DNA from: Trichobilharzia szidati
Lineage: Eukaryota > Platyhelminthes > Trematoda > Strigeidida > Schistosomatidae
Length of the DNA: 64,000 bases
Assembly: GCA_944472155.2 (NCBI GenBank)
Contig: OX235271.1
Span: 26,668,977 to 26,732,976, forward strand
Direction: 5' to 3'
Shown: one piece after another, positions 53,160-63,171 of the stretch
Layout of the letters: each line of letters begins with the position of its first letter
Position numbering within the stretch: position 1 is the stretch's first letter
Notes under the pieces: generated by a model
What the model was told of the DNA's origin: nothing
What the model saw: the letters and a program-made list of their open reading frames with translations, nothing else
Database searches by the model: none
Position numbers and translations under genes: made by a program

Positions 53160-53500
53160 TTGGTAGCCCAAGTTTTAAGCAGGCCGCCTATCCACTGGTT
53201 CCGACTCTATTAGCACTGTGAGTATTACAAAATTGTCCTGTCATTAGCCATCATGTAAATTATTAGTTTCGTGGTTGTTTTTTTATTTTTTTATTTTCTA
53301 TAATTTTCGGCAATATTAAACTGACAATCATTGGTTGTGAACGCCAAAGTCACCACCTCAAAAATTTTTTGTATTATTCAGGATTACTCACACTTCCACT
53401 ACAAACAATGCACTAGACCTGACAATTAAAAACAAAACAACAACCCCAAAATGTTATTTTATGATTGTTTAGAGTTGTTTCAACCAAATTAACTGACCAC
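53160..53500. other. Spacer between LINE and PLE, nothing recognised
   Basis: AT-rich spacer; no coding signature. Confidence 0.35.
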
Positions 53501-53522
53501 CTTAGCGATAAACATTGAACTT

Positions 53523-54370
53523 TCAACTGATGAACACCGGCAATTCGAGGAATACGTTTCTTCTGTCATCGAAAAACAGTCCCAATCTGCTAACCTACAG
53601 CATCTTGACAGTCTCAAGCGGGTAGTAGTAGAAAAGAAATTTCCGACTGATCCCAGTAAATATGTTTTTAATTATTCTTCCGTCACTCTTACTGAAATTC
53701 AACTACAAGCCCTATCACTGGGCCCAAAATTCTGTAACAGTTCGTCGAAAGTCAACAGATTGCATACTCAAGTGCAATTTGAAAATCTTATTAATCAGAC
53801 CAACGATCTCACACCCACATCACCTGAGGAATTCCAACACTTCAAATCTACAGTTCTTGATTGCTGTCATCAGTTTACCAGTTCAAAACAAAGCTCGAAT
53901 AACCTTCTGACTGAAGAGCATATAGATCAACTTAAACAACTGGAGAAGAATGGTGATATTATTATATGCCGTCCAGACAAAGGTGGTGGTGTTGTAGTTA
54001 TGAATCGCCCAGATTATAATGATAAGATCTCAGCGATCCTTTCCGACCAAATGAAATTCGCCAAACCCGATGGTGAAAAGAACAAGACACATCTTATTGA
54101 AAATCAACTGACTGATGTCTTAAAGAACATGAGGAATCAGTCAGTAATCTCGTCAGAAATGTATGAATGGATCCGACCAGTAGGCTTCATGATACCACGT
54201 TTGTATGGACTACCTAAAATTCATAAGACAGGATTACCCCTGCGTCTTATCCTCGATATGGCGGGTTCTCCTTATCACGGAATCGCTCAATGGGTAGCTG
54301 AAATACTGGGACCAGTCAGAAGGCAAGTACCTAAGTTTTCCATTGATGATACGTTTAAATTTATTGATAG
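53523..54370 (+). pseudogene. PLE reverse transcriptase, N-terminal piece
   Basis: Open frame of ~283 codons: FEEYVSSVIEKQSQSANLQH, LQALSLGPKFC, CRPDKGGGVVVMNRPDY, IPRLYGLPKIHKTGLPLRLI and SPYHGIAQWVAEILGPVRRQ, up to KFIDS, where the LTR begins. About 60-65 % similar by eye to the PLE at 31.8 kb, so a different copy of the same lineage. Confidence 0.8.
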
Positions 54371-54658
54371 TGTAGTGACCCGTTTTATTACTCATAATCG
54401 TACTATACTTTCATTGTGTAATTGTACTTTCATTTGTTTATTACTCTAAATCATGCATGTTAACAATTGATACTTTTTGTACTCGCTCGATTTTTGAAAT
54501 TTTGATTGCTGCAATAATACACTGTCGTATTCCTTCGCAAGTGCCTTTTTAATTACGTTGTGGATGTCGAGTAATCACAACGTTAGGGCACAATTGTAAA
54601 CGCGAAGAAATGCTAGAAGATACGTGTACGCCAGTTCAGTCAAAATAGAGCAGCAACA
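54371..54658 (+). repeat. LTR 1 (5' outer)
   Basis: 288 bp, TGTAGTGACCCG...AGCAGCAACA. Preceded by the PLE target and ATAG. Confidence 0.92.
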
Positions 54659-54661
54659 AAT

Positions 54662-54680
54662 TGGTGAGCCCTACGATAAC
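54662..54680 (+). other. Primer-binding-site-like sequence, unit 1
   Basis: TGGTGAGCCCTACGATA follows the LTR after AAT; TGG complements a tRNA CCA end. The priming tRNA was not identified. The same sequence follows LTRs 2 and 3. Confidence 0.6.
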
Positions 54681-54930
54681 TTGCTGACTCCGACGACGAC
54701 GACTTTTGACCTCGACGCGTTGTTACACTTGTTGGATTAATAAAACTTTAACCTTCGTGGATCTATATATTTATTACATATTCCGAACTCATTCTTGTGT
54801 TTGCTCATCGCACAACCTGCAGTAATTTGTGGTAAGCACCTGCATTACATTTTTCTGTTTTGCCATATTCTTATTGTGCAAAAATTTTGCTATTTTGTTA
54901 CTCTTAAACCAATTTTTTACGAATTGTAAC

Positions 54931-55737
54931 ATGTCTTCCAATACCTCTGATAACTTAGAGCTGGGATCTGTTAGTGCTATCTCTCTTACTGTACCAGTTT
55001 TTAAGCCCAGAGACCCTCATCTTTGGTTTGCTCGACTGGAACATTATTTGGCTAGCAATAAGCTCACATCACAGACAGCTAAATTCGGCATTTTGAGTAC
55101 AGTGCTACCAGACGAAGTCGCCGAGCAGGTACGACAATACATCGTTCATCCCAGCACAGAAGCGCCTTATGACAAGTTGAAGGAAGAGGTACTGCGATGC
55201 ACTTCGCTTTCAGATAGGCAAGCACTCGATCGCCTGTTAAGCAATGTTGAGTTAGGTGATAAAACCCCATCTCAACTCATGAGGCATATGCAAAGCCTAG
55301 TTGCAGGAAGAGAAATCGATAAACGTCTCTTTTATCAAATCTGGCTGCGACGACTTCCGCAAAACATCCAGCAGGTTCTTGCCTTCGGAGACGACGACAT
55401 TGACATAGAAAGGCTCACTGAAATCGCAGATCGCATGTACGAGAGGTCAACACCTCAATCTGTCGCTTCCACTAGCAGAATACCAGATAAAGTTATCACG
55501 ATAGACCCACTGAATAAAGCAGAAGCCATCAGAGTCGACAAAACGTCAAACGAGCGCATAGAAGCCTTAGAACGTAAAATCGACGTGCTCACTGAGCAAT
55601 TAATGGCAATGAGGGTTAATAGACAACCTACCACAACGTACAGAAGACAACGTAGCCACTCACGCAATAGGCGTAAATATAGCTTACAACAGAATATATG
55701 CTGGTATCATCGGAAATTTGGGGTACACGCAAAATAG
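54931..55737 (+). CDS. Gag-like protein, unit 1
   Basis: 268 codons from ATG at 54931, taken because MSSNTSDNLELG starts the conserved region; the frame is open 34 codons further upstream but without ATG. Matches Ty3/Gypsy Gag of the CsRn1/Boudicca type: VPVFKPRDPHLWFARLEHYL, LPDEVAEQVRQYI, YDKLKEEVLRCTSLSDRQAL, PSQLMRHMQSL and LFYQIWLRRLPQNIQQVL. A coiled-coil-like stretch (NERIEALERKIDVLTEQLMA) is followed by a basic patch. It ends CWYHRKFGVHAK, the first half of a CHCC-type zinc finger cut off by a stop. Gag assembles particles around the RNA; a full-length CsRn1-type element would continue into pol. Confidence 0.85.
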   Translation: MSSNTSDNLELGSVSAISLTVPVFKPRDPHLWFARLEHYLASNKLTSQTAKFGILSTVLPDEVAEQVRQYIVHPSTEAPYDKLKEEVLRCTSLSDRQALDRLLSNVELGDKTPSQLMRHMQSLVAGREIDKRLFYQIWLRRLPQNIQQVLAFGDDDIDIERLTEIADRMYERSTPQSVASTSRIPDKVITIDPLNKAEAIRVDKTSNERIEALERKIDVLTEQLMAMRVNRQPTTTYRRQRSHSRNRRKYSLQQNICWYHRKFGVHAK

Positions 55738-55775
55738 AGCCACAACAAATTGGCGAGCCCGACATAGCTGATTGA
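55735..55775 (+). other. Second LTR-end/PBS-like junction, unit 1
   Basis: CAAAATAGAGCCACAACAAATTGGCGAGCCC (in pieces: AAAATAGAGC, ACAACAAAT, TGGCGAGCCC) nearly repeats the LTR end plus PBS at 54641-54671. It marks a template-switch from Gag into the leader of a sister element whose LTR end and PBS differ by a few bases. Confidence 0.6.
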
Positions 55776-56008
55776 TGGACTACATCATTTCGAAGTATAC
55801 ACAGTGGAATAAATCATCTTTGCCATCGCATTAACTTTTATAACTTCATAACATCTGGATGTATAATTACTGATATTTCTGCTGAATGTACCTCCGGACC
55901 TGGCGGAACAGCGACTGCTATCCCAATTCACCCTGATACTCAAGAGGCTATAGCAGCTGGCTATTATGCAACGCCTCAATTCCAGTTCTCTGTCCTCAAG
56001 CTTCAGCA

Positions 56009-56668
56009 TTGTCTACAGGTGTGCAAACACTCTTACAATGGTCTGCAACTCCATTTACTCAAGCCGGTCCTACAGCTGTTCAATTGCAACAGTTTACCCA
56101 ATCACCTCAACAACAACAGATTCAAGCACAAGCTCATCACTTACAACCAGCTCAACAGCCAACTTATATCCAACAACATCAGCAACAAGCAACAATGATG
56201 GCAACTGACGTCCCTGTCAGTGGTCAACCTGATACTGTAGCTGTATGCTCCTATGCTACTCCCCAGTTTATCACTCTGGCACCAGGAGCTCCATTAAAAG
56301 TCATGACTGTTGTTCCTAACGGTCAATTGATTCAAACCACTGGTTTACCACAGCTTGTGCCAACTGCTCTTGTTGGAATGGCTATCAATCAACCAACTTC
56401 TACTCTCCAACCTCAGCAAACATCAATTCAAGTTACTCCTCAACGCCGAGTAACAACACCCCAGCAACAACAACAACATGCTGACGGACGTTCACTTTCA
56501 ACCGTATCAGCAGCAGCTACTGCTGCACTCTTCTCTGGCACAGCCATCTCTTCTTGTACAATTCCACTTGTACAACCAGCTTTCATGGAAATAGAGGTAA
56601 CTGAATGTTTACCCAGGTCATTTCCATACTACCTTATTACAGTACTATTAACTGCATGTAAGATATAA
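56009..56668 (+). CDS. Glutamine-rich ORF, probable captured host exon, unit 1
   Basis: 219 codons, no ATG at the 5' end (the frame is open upstream into another frame with a TSGPGGTATAIPIHPDTQ segment; one missing base near 55979 would join them). Composition is Q-, T-, P-, A-rich (QSPQQQQIQAQAHHLQPAQQ, TPQQQQQHADGRS) like activation or low-complexity domains; no retroelement domain. Host coding similarity ends at GAG|GTAACT (56596/56597), a good 5' splice site, so the last ~24 codons are probably intron. No promoter or ATG shows how it would be translated. Gene of origin not recognised. Confidence 0.5.
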   Translation: MSTGVQTLLQWSATPFTQAGPTAVQLQQFTQSPQQQQIQAQAHHLQPAQQPTYIQQHQQQATMMATDVPVSGQPDTVAVCSYATPQFITLAPGAPLKVMTVVPNGQLIQTTGLPQLVPTALVGMAINQPTSTLQPQQTSIQVTPQRRVTTPQQQQQHADGRSLSTVSAAATAALFSGTAISSCTIPLVQPAFMEIEVTECLPRSFPYYLITVLLTACKI

Positions 56669-56938
56669 ATCTATTCTGTAACTCCTTACAATAACGACCC
56701 CATTATTATTCTAATAATTTTTCTGGTTTTGTTGTTACATTTTGCACAACTTTCTAAATATTTCGGTTCGTTTCGAAGTTGTTAACATTTTTGCATATAT
56801 ACAGTTATATTATCAAACCTCAAAAACTTAAAATCCTCAATTCGGTTTTCATACCACAAACTCGTATATATTTCTTCTGTAATTGTAATTTACAATATCA
56901 TTCCGAATACAGGTAAACTTCATTTACCTGCATTCTAC

Positions 56939-56949
56939 GGAGGGGCTAT
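56939..56949 (+). other. Polypurine-tract-like sequence, unit 1
   Basis: GGAGGGGCTAT directly precedes the LTR TG, the position of the plus-strand primer. Repeated before LTRs 3 and 4. Confidence 0.6.
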
Positions 56950-57237
56950 TGTAGTGACCCGTTTTATTACTCATAATCGTACTATACTTTCATTGTGTAA
57001 TTGTACTTTCATTTGTTTATTACTCTAAATCATGCATGTTAACAATTGATACTTTTTGTACTCGCTCGATTTTTGAAATTTTGATTGCTGCAATAATACA
57101 CTGTCGTATTCCTTCGCAAGTGCCTTTTTAATTACGTTGTGGATGTCGAGTAATCACAACGTTAGGGCACAATTGTAAACGCGAAGAAATGCTAGAAGAT
57201 ACGTGTACGCCAGTTCAGTCAAAATAGAGCAGCAACA
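56950..57237 (+). repeat. LTR 2 (shared)
   Basis: Same 288-bp sequence as LTR 1; serves as 3' LTR of unit 1 and 5' LTR of unit 2. Confidence 0.92.
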
Positions 57238-57509
57238 AATTGGTGAGCCCTACGATAACTTGCTGACTCCGACGACGACGACTTTTGACCTCGACGCGTT
57301 GTTACACTTGTTGGATTAATAAAACTTTAACCTTCGTGGATCTATATATTTATTACATATTCCGAACTCATTCTTGTGTTTGCTCATCGCACAACCTGCA
57401 GTAATTTGTGGTAAGCACCTGCATTACATTTTTCTGTTTTGCCATATTCTTATTGTGCAAAAATTTTGCTATTTTGTTACTCTTAAACCAATTTTTTACG
57501 AATTGTAAC

Positions 57510-58316
57510 ATGTCTTCCAATACCTCTGATAACTTAGAGCTGGGATCTGTTAGTGCTATCTCTCTTACTGTACCAGTTTTTAAGCCCAGAGACCCTCATC
57601 TTTGGTTTGCTCGACTGGAACATTATTTGGCTAGCAATAAGCTCACATCACAGACAGCTAAATTCGGCATTTTGAGTACAGTGCTACCAGACGAAGTCGC
57701 CGAGCAGGTACGACAATACATCGTTCATCCCAGCACAGAAGCGCCTTATGACAAGTTGAAGGAAGAGGTACTGCGATGCACTTCGCTTTCAGATAGGCAA
57801 GCACTCGATCGCCTGTTAAGCAATGTTGAGTTAGGTGATAAAACCCCATCTCAACTCATGAGGCATATGCAAAGCCTAGTTGCAGGAAGAGAAATCGATA
57901 AACGTCTCTTTTATCAAATCTGGCTGCGACGACTTCCGCAAAACATCCAGCAGGTTCTTGCCTTCGGAGACGACGACATTGACATAGAAAGGCTCACTGA
58001 AATCGCAGATCGCATGTACGAGAGGTCAACACCTCAATCTGTCGCTTCCACTAGCAGAATACCAGATAAAGTTATCACGATAGACCCACTGAATAAAGCA
58101 GAAGCCATCAGAGTCGACAAAACGTCAAACGAGCGCATAGAAGCCTTAGAACGTAAAATCGACGTGCTCACTGAGCAATTAATGGCAATGAGGGTTAATA
58201 GACAACCTACCACAACGTACAGAAGACAACGTAGCCACTCACGCAATAGGCGTAAATATAGCTTACAACAGAATATATGCTGGTATCATCGGAAATTTGG
58301 GGTACACGCAAAATAG
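57510..58316 (+). CDS. Gag-like protein, unit 2
   Basis: Identical protein to the Gag of unit 1, including the truncated CWYHRKFG zinc-finger half and the same stop. Confidence 0.85.
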   Translation: MSSNTSDNLELGSVSAISLTVPVFKPRDPHLWFARLEHYLASNKLTSQTAKFGILSTVLPDEVAEQVRQYIVHPSTEAPYDKLKEEVLRCTSLSDRQALDRLLSNVELGDKTPSQLMRHMQSLVAGREIDKRLFYQIWLRRLPQNIQQVLAFGDDDIDIERLTEIADRMYERSTPQSVASTSRIPDKVITIDPLNKAEAIRVDKTSNERIEALERKIDVLTEQLMAMRVNRQPTTTYRRQRSHSRNRRKYSLQQNICWYHRKFGVHAK

Positions 58317-58587
58317 AGCCACAACAAATTGGCGAGCCCGACATAGCTGATTGATGGACTACATCATTTCGAAGTATACACAGTGGAATAAATCATCTTT
58401 GCCATCGCATTAACTTTTATAACTTCATAACATCTGGATGTATAATTACTGATATTTCTGCTGAATGTACCTCCGGACCTGGCGGAACAGCGACTGCTAT
58501 CCCAATTCACCCTGATACTCAAGAGGCTATAGCAGCTGGCTATTATGCAACGCCTCAATTCCAGTTCTCTGTCCTCAAGCTTCAGCA

Positions 58588-59247
58588 TTGTCTACAGGTG
58601 TGCAAACACTCTTACAATGGTCTGCAACTCCATTTACTCAAGCCGGTCCTACAGCTGTTCAATTGCAACAGTTTACCCAATCACCTCAACAACAACAGAT
58701 TCAAGCACAAGCTCATCACTTACAACCAGCTCAACAGCCAACTTATATCCAACAACATCAGCAACAAGCAACAATGATGGCAACTGACGTCCCTGTCAGT
58801 GGTCAACCTGATACTGTAGCTGTATGCTCCTATGCTACTCCCCAGTTTATCACTCTGGCACCAGGAGCTCCATTAAAAGTCATGACTGTTGTTCCTAACG
58901 GTCAATTGATTCAAACCACTGGTTTACCACAGCTTGTGCCAACTGCTCTTGTTGGAATGGCTATCAATCAACCAACTTCTACTCTCCAACCTCAGCAAAC
59001 ATCAATTCAAGTTACTCCTCAACGCCGAGTAACAACACCCCAGCAACAACAACAACATGCTGACGGACGTTCACTTTCAACCGTATCAGCAGCAGCTACT
59101 GCTGCACTCTTCTCTGGCACAGCCATCTCTTCTTGTACAATTCCACTTGTACAACCAGCTTTCATGGAAATAGAGGTAACTGAATGTTTACCCAGGTCAT
59201 TTCCATACTACCTTATTACAGTACTATTAACTGCATGTAAGATATAA
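58588..59247 (+). CDS. Glutamine-rich ORF, probable captured host exon, unit 2
   Basis: Identical to the unit 1 ORF, with the same frameshift and the same GAG|GTAACT site, so capture and damage predate the tandem amplification. Confidence 0.5.
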   Translation: MSTGVQTLLQWSATPFTQAGPTAVQLQQFTQSPQQQQIQAQAHHLQPAQQPTYIQQHQQQATMMATDVPVSGQPDTVAVCSYATPQFITLAPGAPLKVMTVVPNGQLIQTTGLPQLVPTALVGMAINQPTSTLQPQQTSIQVTPQRRVTTPQQQQQHADGRSLSTVSAAATAALFSGTAISSCTIPLVQPAFMEIEVTECLPRSFPYYLITVLLTACKI

Positions 59248-59528
59248 ATCTATTCTGTAACTCCTTACAATAACGACCCCATTATTATTCTAATAATTTT
59301 TCTGGTTTTGTTGTTACATTTTGCACAACTTTCTAAATATTTCGGTTCGTTTCGAAGTTGTTAACATTTTTGCATATATACAGTTATATTATCAAACCTC
59401 AAAAACTTAAAATCCTCAATTCGGTTTTCATACCACAAACTCGTATATATTTCTTCTGTAATTGTAATTTACAATATCATTCCGAATACAGGTAAACTTC
59501 ATTTACCTGCATTCTACGGAGGGGCTAT

Positions 59529-59816
59529 TGTAGTGACCCGTTTTATTACTCATAATCGTACTATACTTTCATTGTGTAATTGTACTTTCATTTGTTTATT
59601 ACTCTAAATCATGCATGTTAACAATTGATACTTTTTGTACTCGCTCGATTTTTGAAATTTTGATTGCTGCAATAATACACTGTCGTATTCCTTCGCAAGT
59701 GCCTTTTTAATTACGTTGTGGATGTCGAGTAATCACAACGTTAGGGCACAATTGTAAACGCGAAGAAATGCTAGAAGATACGTGTACGCCAGTTCAGTCA
59801 AAATAGAGCAGCAACA
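59529..59816 (+). repeat. LTR 3 (shared)
   Basis: Same 288-bp sequence; shared by units 2 and 3. Confidence 0.92.
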
Positions 59817-60088
59817 AATTGGTGAGCCCTACGATAACTTGCTGACTCCGACGACGACGACTTTTGACCTCGACGCGTTGTTACACTTGTTGGATTAATA
59901 AAACTTTAACCTTCGTGGATCTATATATTTATTACATATTCCGAACTCATTCTTGTGTTTGCTCATCGCACAACCTGCAGTAATTTGTGGTAAGCACCTG
60001 CATTACATTTTTCTGTTTTGCCATATTCTTATTGTGCAAAAATTTTGCTATTTTGTTACTCTTAAACCAATTTTTTACGAATTGTAAC

Positions 60089-60895
60089 ATGTCTTCCAAT
60101 ACCTCTGATAACTTAGAGCTGGGATCTGTTAGTGCTATCTCTCTTACTGTACCAGTTTTTAAGCCCAGAGACCCTCATCTTTGGTTTGCTCGACTGGAAC
60201 ATTATTTGGCTAGCAATAAGCTCACATCACAGACAGCTAAATTCGGCATTTTGAGTACAGTGCTACCAGACGAAGTCGCCGAGCAGGTACGACAATACAT
60301 CGTTCATCCCAGCACAGAAGCGCCTTATGACAAGTTGAAGGAAGAGGTACTGCGATGCACTTCGCTTTCAGATAGGCAAGCACTCGATCGCCTGTTAAGC
60401 AATGTTGAGTTAGGTGATAAAACCCCATCTCAACTCATGAGGCATATGCAAAGCCTAGTTGCAGGAAGAGAAATCGATAAACGTCTCTTTTATCAAATCT
60501 GGCTGCGACGACTTCCGCAAAACATCCAGCAGGTTCTTGCCTTCGGAGACGACGACATTGACATAGAAAGGCTCACTGAAATCGCAGATCGCATGTACGA
60601 GAGGTCAACACCTCAATCTGTCGCTTCCACTAGCAGAATACCAGATAAAGTTATCACGATAGACCCACTGAATAAAGCAGAAGCCATCAGAGTCGACAAA
60701 ACGTCAAACGAGCGCATAGAAGCCTTAGAACGTAAAATCGACGTGCTCACTGAGCAATTAATGGCAATGAGGGTTAATAGACAACCTACCACAACGTACA
60801 GAAGACAACGTAGCCACTCACGCAATAGGCGTAAATATAGCTTACAACAGAATATATGCTGGTATCATCGGAAATTTGGGGTACACGCAAAATAG
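60089..60895 (+). CDS. Gag-like protein, unit 3
   Basis: Identical to the Gag of units 1 and 2. Confidence 0.85.
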   Translation: MSSNTSDNLELGSVSAISLTVPVFKPRDPHLWFARLEHYLASNKLTSQTAKFGILSTVLPDEVAEQVRQYIVHPSTEAPYDKLKEEVLRCTSLSDRQALDRLLSNVELGDKTPSQLMRHMQSLVAGREIDKRLFYQIWLRRLPQNIQQVLAFGDDDIDIERLTEIADRMYERSTPQSVASTSRIPDKVITIDPLNKAEAIRVDKTSNERIEALERKIDVLTEQLMAMRVNRQPTTTYRRQRSHSRNRRKYSLQQNICWYHRKFGVHAK

Positions 60896-61166
60896 AGCCA
60901 CAACAAATTGGCGAGCCCGACATAGCTGATTGATGGACTACATCATTTCGAAGTATACACAGTGGAATAAATCATCTTTGCCATCGCATTAACTTTTATA
61001 ACTTCATAACATCTGGATGTATAATTACTGATATTTCTGCTGAATGTACCTCCGGACCTGGCGGAACAGCGACTGCTATCCCAATTCACCCTGATACTCA
61101 AGAGGCTATAGCAGCTGGCTATTATGCAACGCCTCAATTCCAGTTCTCTGTCCTCAAGCTTCAGCA

Positions 61167-61826
61167 TTGTCTACAGGTGTGCAAACACTCTTACAATGGT
61201 CTGCAACTCCATTTACTCAAGCCGGTCCTACAGCTGTTCAATTGCAACAGTTTACCCAATCACCTCAACAACAACAGATTCAAGCACAAGCTCATCACTT
61301 ACAACCAGCTCAACAGCCAACTTATATCCAACAACATCAGCAACAAGCAACAATGATGGCAACTGACGTCCCTGTCAGTGGTCAACCTGATACTGTAGCT
61401 GTATGCTCCTATGCTACTCCCCAGTTTATCACTCTGGCACCAGGAGCTCCATTAAAAGTCATGACTGTTGTTCCTAACGGTCAATTGATTCAAACCACTG
61501 GTTTACCACAGCTTGTGCCAACTGCTCTTGTTGGAATGGCTATCAATCAACCAACTTCTACTCTCCAACCTCAGCAAACATCAATTCAAGTTACTCCTCA
61601 ACGCCGAGTAACAACACCCCAGCAACAACAACAACATGCTGACGGACGTTCACTTTCAACCGTATCAGCAGCAGCTACTGCTGCACTCTTCTCTGGCACA
61701 GCCATCTCTTCTTGTACAATTCCACTTGTACAACCAGCTTTCATGGAAATAGAGGTAACTGAATGTTTACCCAGGTCATTTCCATACTACCTTATTACAG
61801 TACTATTAACTGCATGTAAGATATAA
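61167..61826 (+). CDS. Glutamine-rich ORF, probable captured host exon, unit 3
   Basis: Identical to units 1 and 2. Confidence 0.5.
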   Translation: MSTGVQTLLQWSATPFTQAGPTAVQLQQFTQSPQQQQIQAQAHHLQPAQQPTYIQQHQQQATMMATDVPVSGQPDTVAVCSYATPQFITLAPGAPLKVMTVVPNGQLIQTTGLPQLVPTALVGMAINQPTSTLQPQQTSIQVTPQRRVTTPQQQQQHADGRSLSTVSAAATAALFSGTAISSCTIPLVQPAFMEIEVTECLPRSFPYYLITVLLTACKI

Positions 61827-62107
61827 ATCTATTCTGTAACTCCTTACAATAACGACCCCATTATTATTCTAATAATTTTTCTGGTTTTGTTGTTACATTT
61901 TGCACAACTTTCTAAATATTTCGGTTCGTTTCGAAGTTGTTAACATTTTTGCATATATACAGTTATATTATCAAACCTCAAAAACTTAAAATCCTCAATT
62001 CGGTTTTCATACCACAAACTCGTATATATTTCTTCTGTAATTGTAATTTACAATATCATTCCGAATACAGGTAAACTTCATTTACCTGCATTCTACGGAG
62101 GGGCTAT

Positions 62108-62395
62108 TGTAGTGACCCGTTTTATTACTCATAATCGTACTATACTTTCATTGTGTAATTGTACTTTCATTTGTTTATTACTCTAAATCATGCATGTTAA
62201 CAATTGATACTTTTTGTACTCGCTCGATTTTTGAAATTTTGATTGCTGCAATAATACACTGTCGTATTCCTTCGCAAGTGCCTTTTTAATTACGTTGTGG
62301 ATGTCGAGTAATCACAACGTTAGGGCACAATTGTAAACGCGAAGAAATGCTAGAAGATACGTGTACGCCAGTTCAGTCAAAATAGAGCAGCAACA
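62108..62395 (+). repeat. LTR 4 (3' outer)
   Basis: Same 288-bp sequence ending AGCAGCAACA, followed by the target repeat ATAG and PLE sequence. Confidence 0.92.
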
Positions 62396-62397
62396 AT

Positions 62398-63171
62398 AGC
62401 ATTAAGGATGTCAATGTCTCAGACAAAATCTTGTTCTCATTAGATGTAAAGTCGCTTTTTACCAATGTTCCTCGCATGGAAACTGTTTGTTACTTATGCG
62501 ATTATATTGATACACATAGTTTAGAAATAGGACTGCTGACCTTCTACCTCAAAGAGCTTTTGTTGAGATGCACGCTGAATGTTCAGTTCGCCTTCAATAA
62601 TGAGATCTTTCGACAGACAGACGGCATTGCCATGGGATCACCACTGGGTCTCTTGTTGGCTGATTGTTTTATGGCTAAGCTTGAAAATTCTCAACTTAGT
62701 CAAACCATCGGTCATTTTGACATTTATAAACGATACGTAGACGACACTTTCGTTATCTGCGATAAAAATGTAATTCTTGATGATGTCCTGTTTACTTTCA
62801 ACAACTGCCATCCTTCTTTACTATTCACCGTAGAAAAGGAATCCGAACTGAGTATCCCCTTTCTTGATGTGTGCCTTAGCAGACGTGATGACGGATCTCT
62901 CAAAAGATCTATCCACCGGAAACGTACTTGGAACGGACAACTAACTGATTTTTACAGTTGGGTGCCTATCTCCAGGAAAAGGAACCTTATTCATTTGTTT
63001 TGCTATAGGATAAGGAAAATTTGTAGTTCTGATTCCGTTGACTCGGAACTTGATTTCTTAAAAGCCACGCTTGCAGAAAACGGTTGCCCTAACCGATTTA
63101 TTGACAGCAACATGAAAGAAAAGCAGTCTAAACTGGTTACCGACACAGTTCCAAAAAAACCTTATTCATGA
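62398..63171 (+). pseudogene. PLE reverse transcriptase, catalytic piece after the array
   Basis: Continues the PLE frame: SIKDVNVSDKILFSLDVKSL, RQTDGIAMGSPLGLLLADCF, IYKRYVDDTFVICD (YVDD intact) and FLDVCLSRRDDGSLKRSIH, then the thumb. Ends at a TGA (63169-63171) caused by a one-base slip in an A7 run near 63155. Confidence 0.85.

Larger units (their letters stand above)
44540..53160 (-). mobile_element. Family-A LINE split by a nested family-B LINE
   Basis: Two pieces on the minus strand: 53160-51625 (EN and start of RT) and 46324-44540 (rest of RT and 3' UTR with TTATTATTAT tail). Protein homology with the A copy at 37.4 kb shows they are contiguous in the ancestor (…PLMDIF then DSFSENVVP…). 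The 5.3 kb between them is a B-family LINE. Confidence 0.85.
54371..62395 (+). mobile_element. Tandem array of three LTR retroelement units (four LTRs)
   Basis: LTRs at 54371, 56950, 59529 and 62108 (288 bp each, TG...CA) alternate with three internal regions of 2291 bp; period 2579 bp. ATAG flanks the array on both sides (54367-54370, 62396-62399), a 4-bp target duplication as made by Ty3/Gypsy integrases. Each internal region has Gag only: no protease, RT, RNase H or integrase, so the unit is non-autonomous. All ORFs are identical between units. Confidence 0.92.

Noticed and set aside
54829..54930. N-terminal extension of Gag with a hydrophobic stretch (signal-peptide-like)
   Set aside because: There is no ATG in this extension; the first ATG at 54931 begins the Gag-like sequence, so the hydrophobic part is leader sequence.
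55079..56009. Minus-strand ORFs over the Gag and Q-rich segments (repeated in all three units)
   Set aside because: They are antisense shadows of the better supported plus-strand frames and show no domain.
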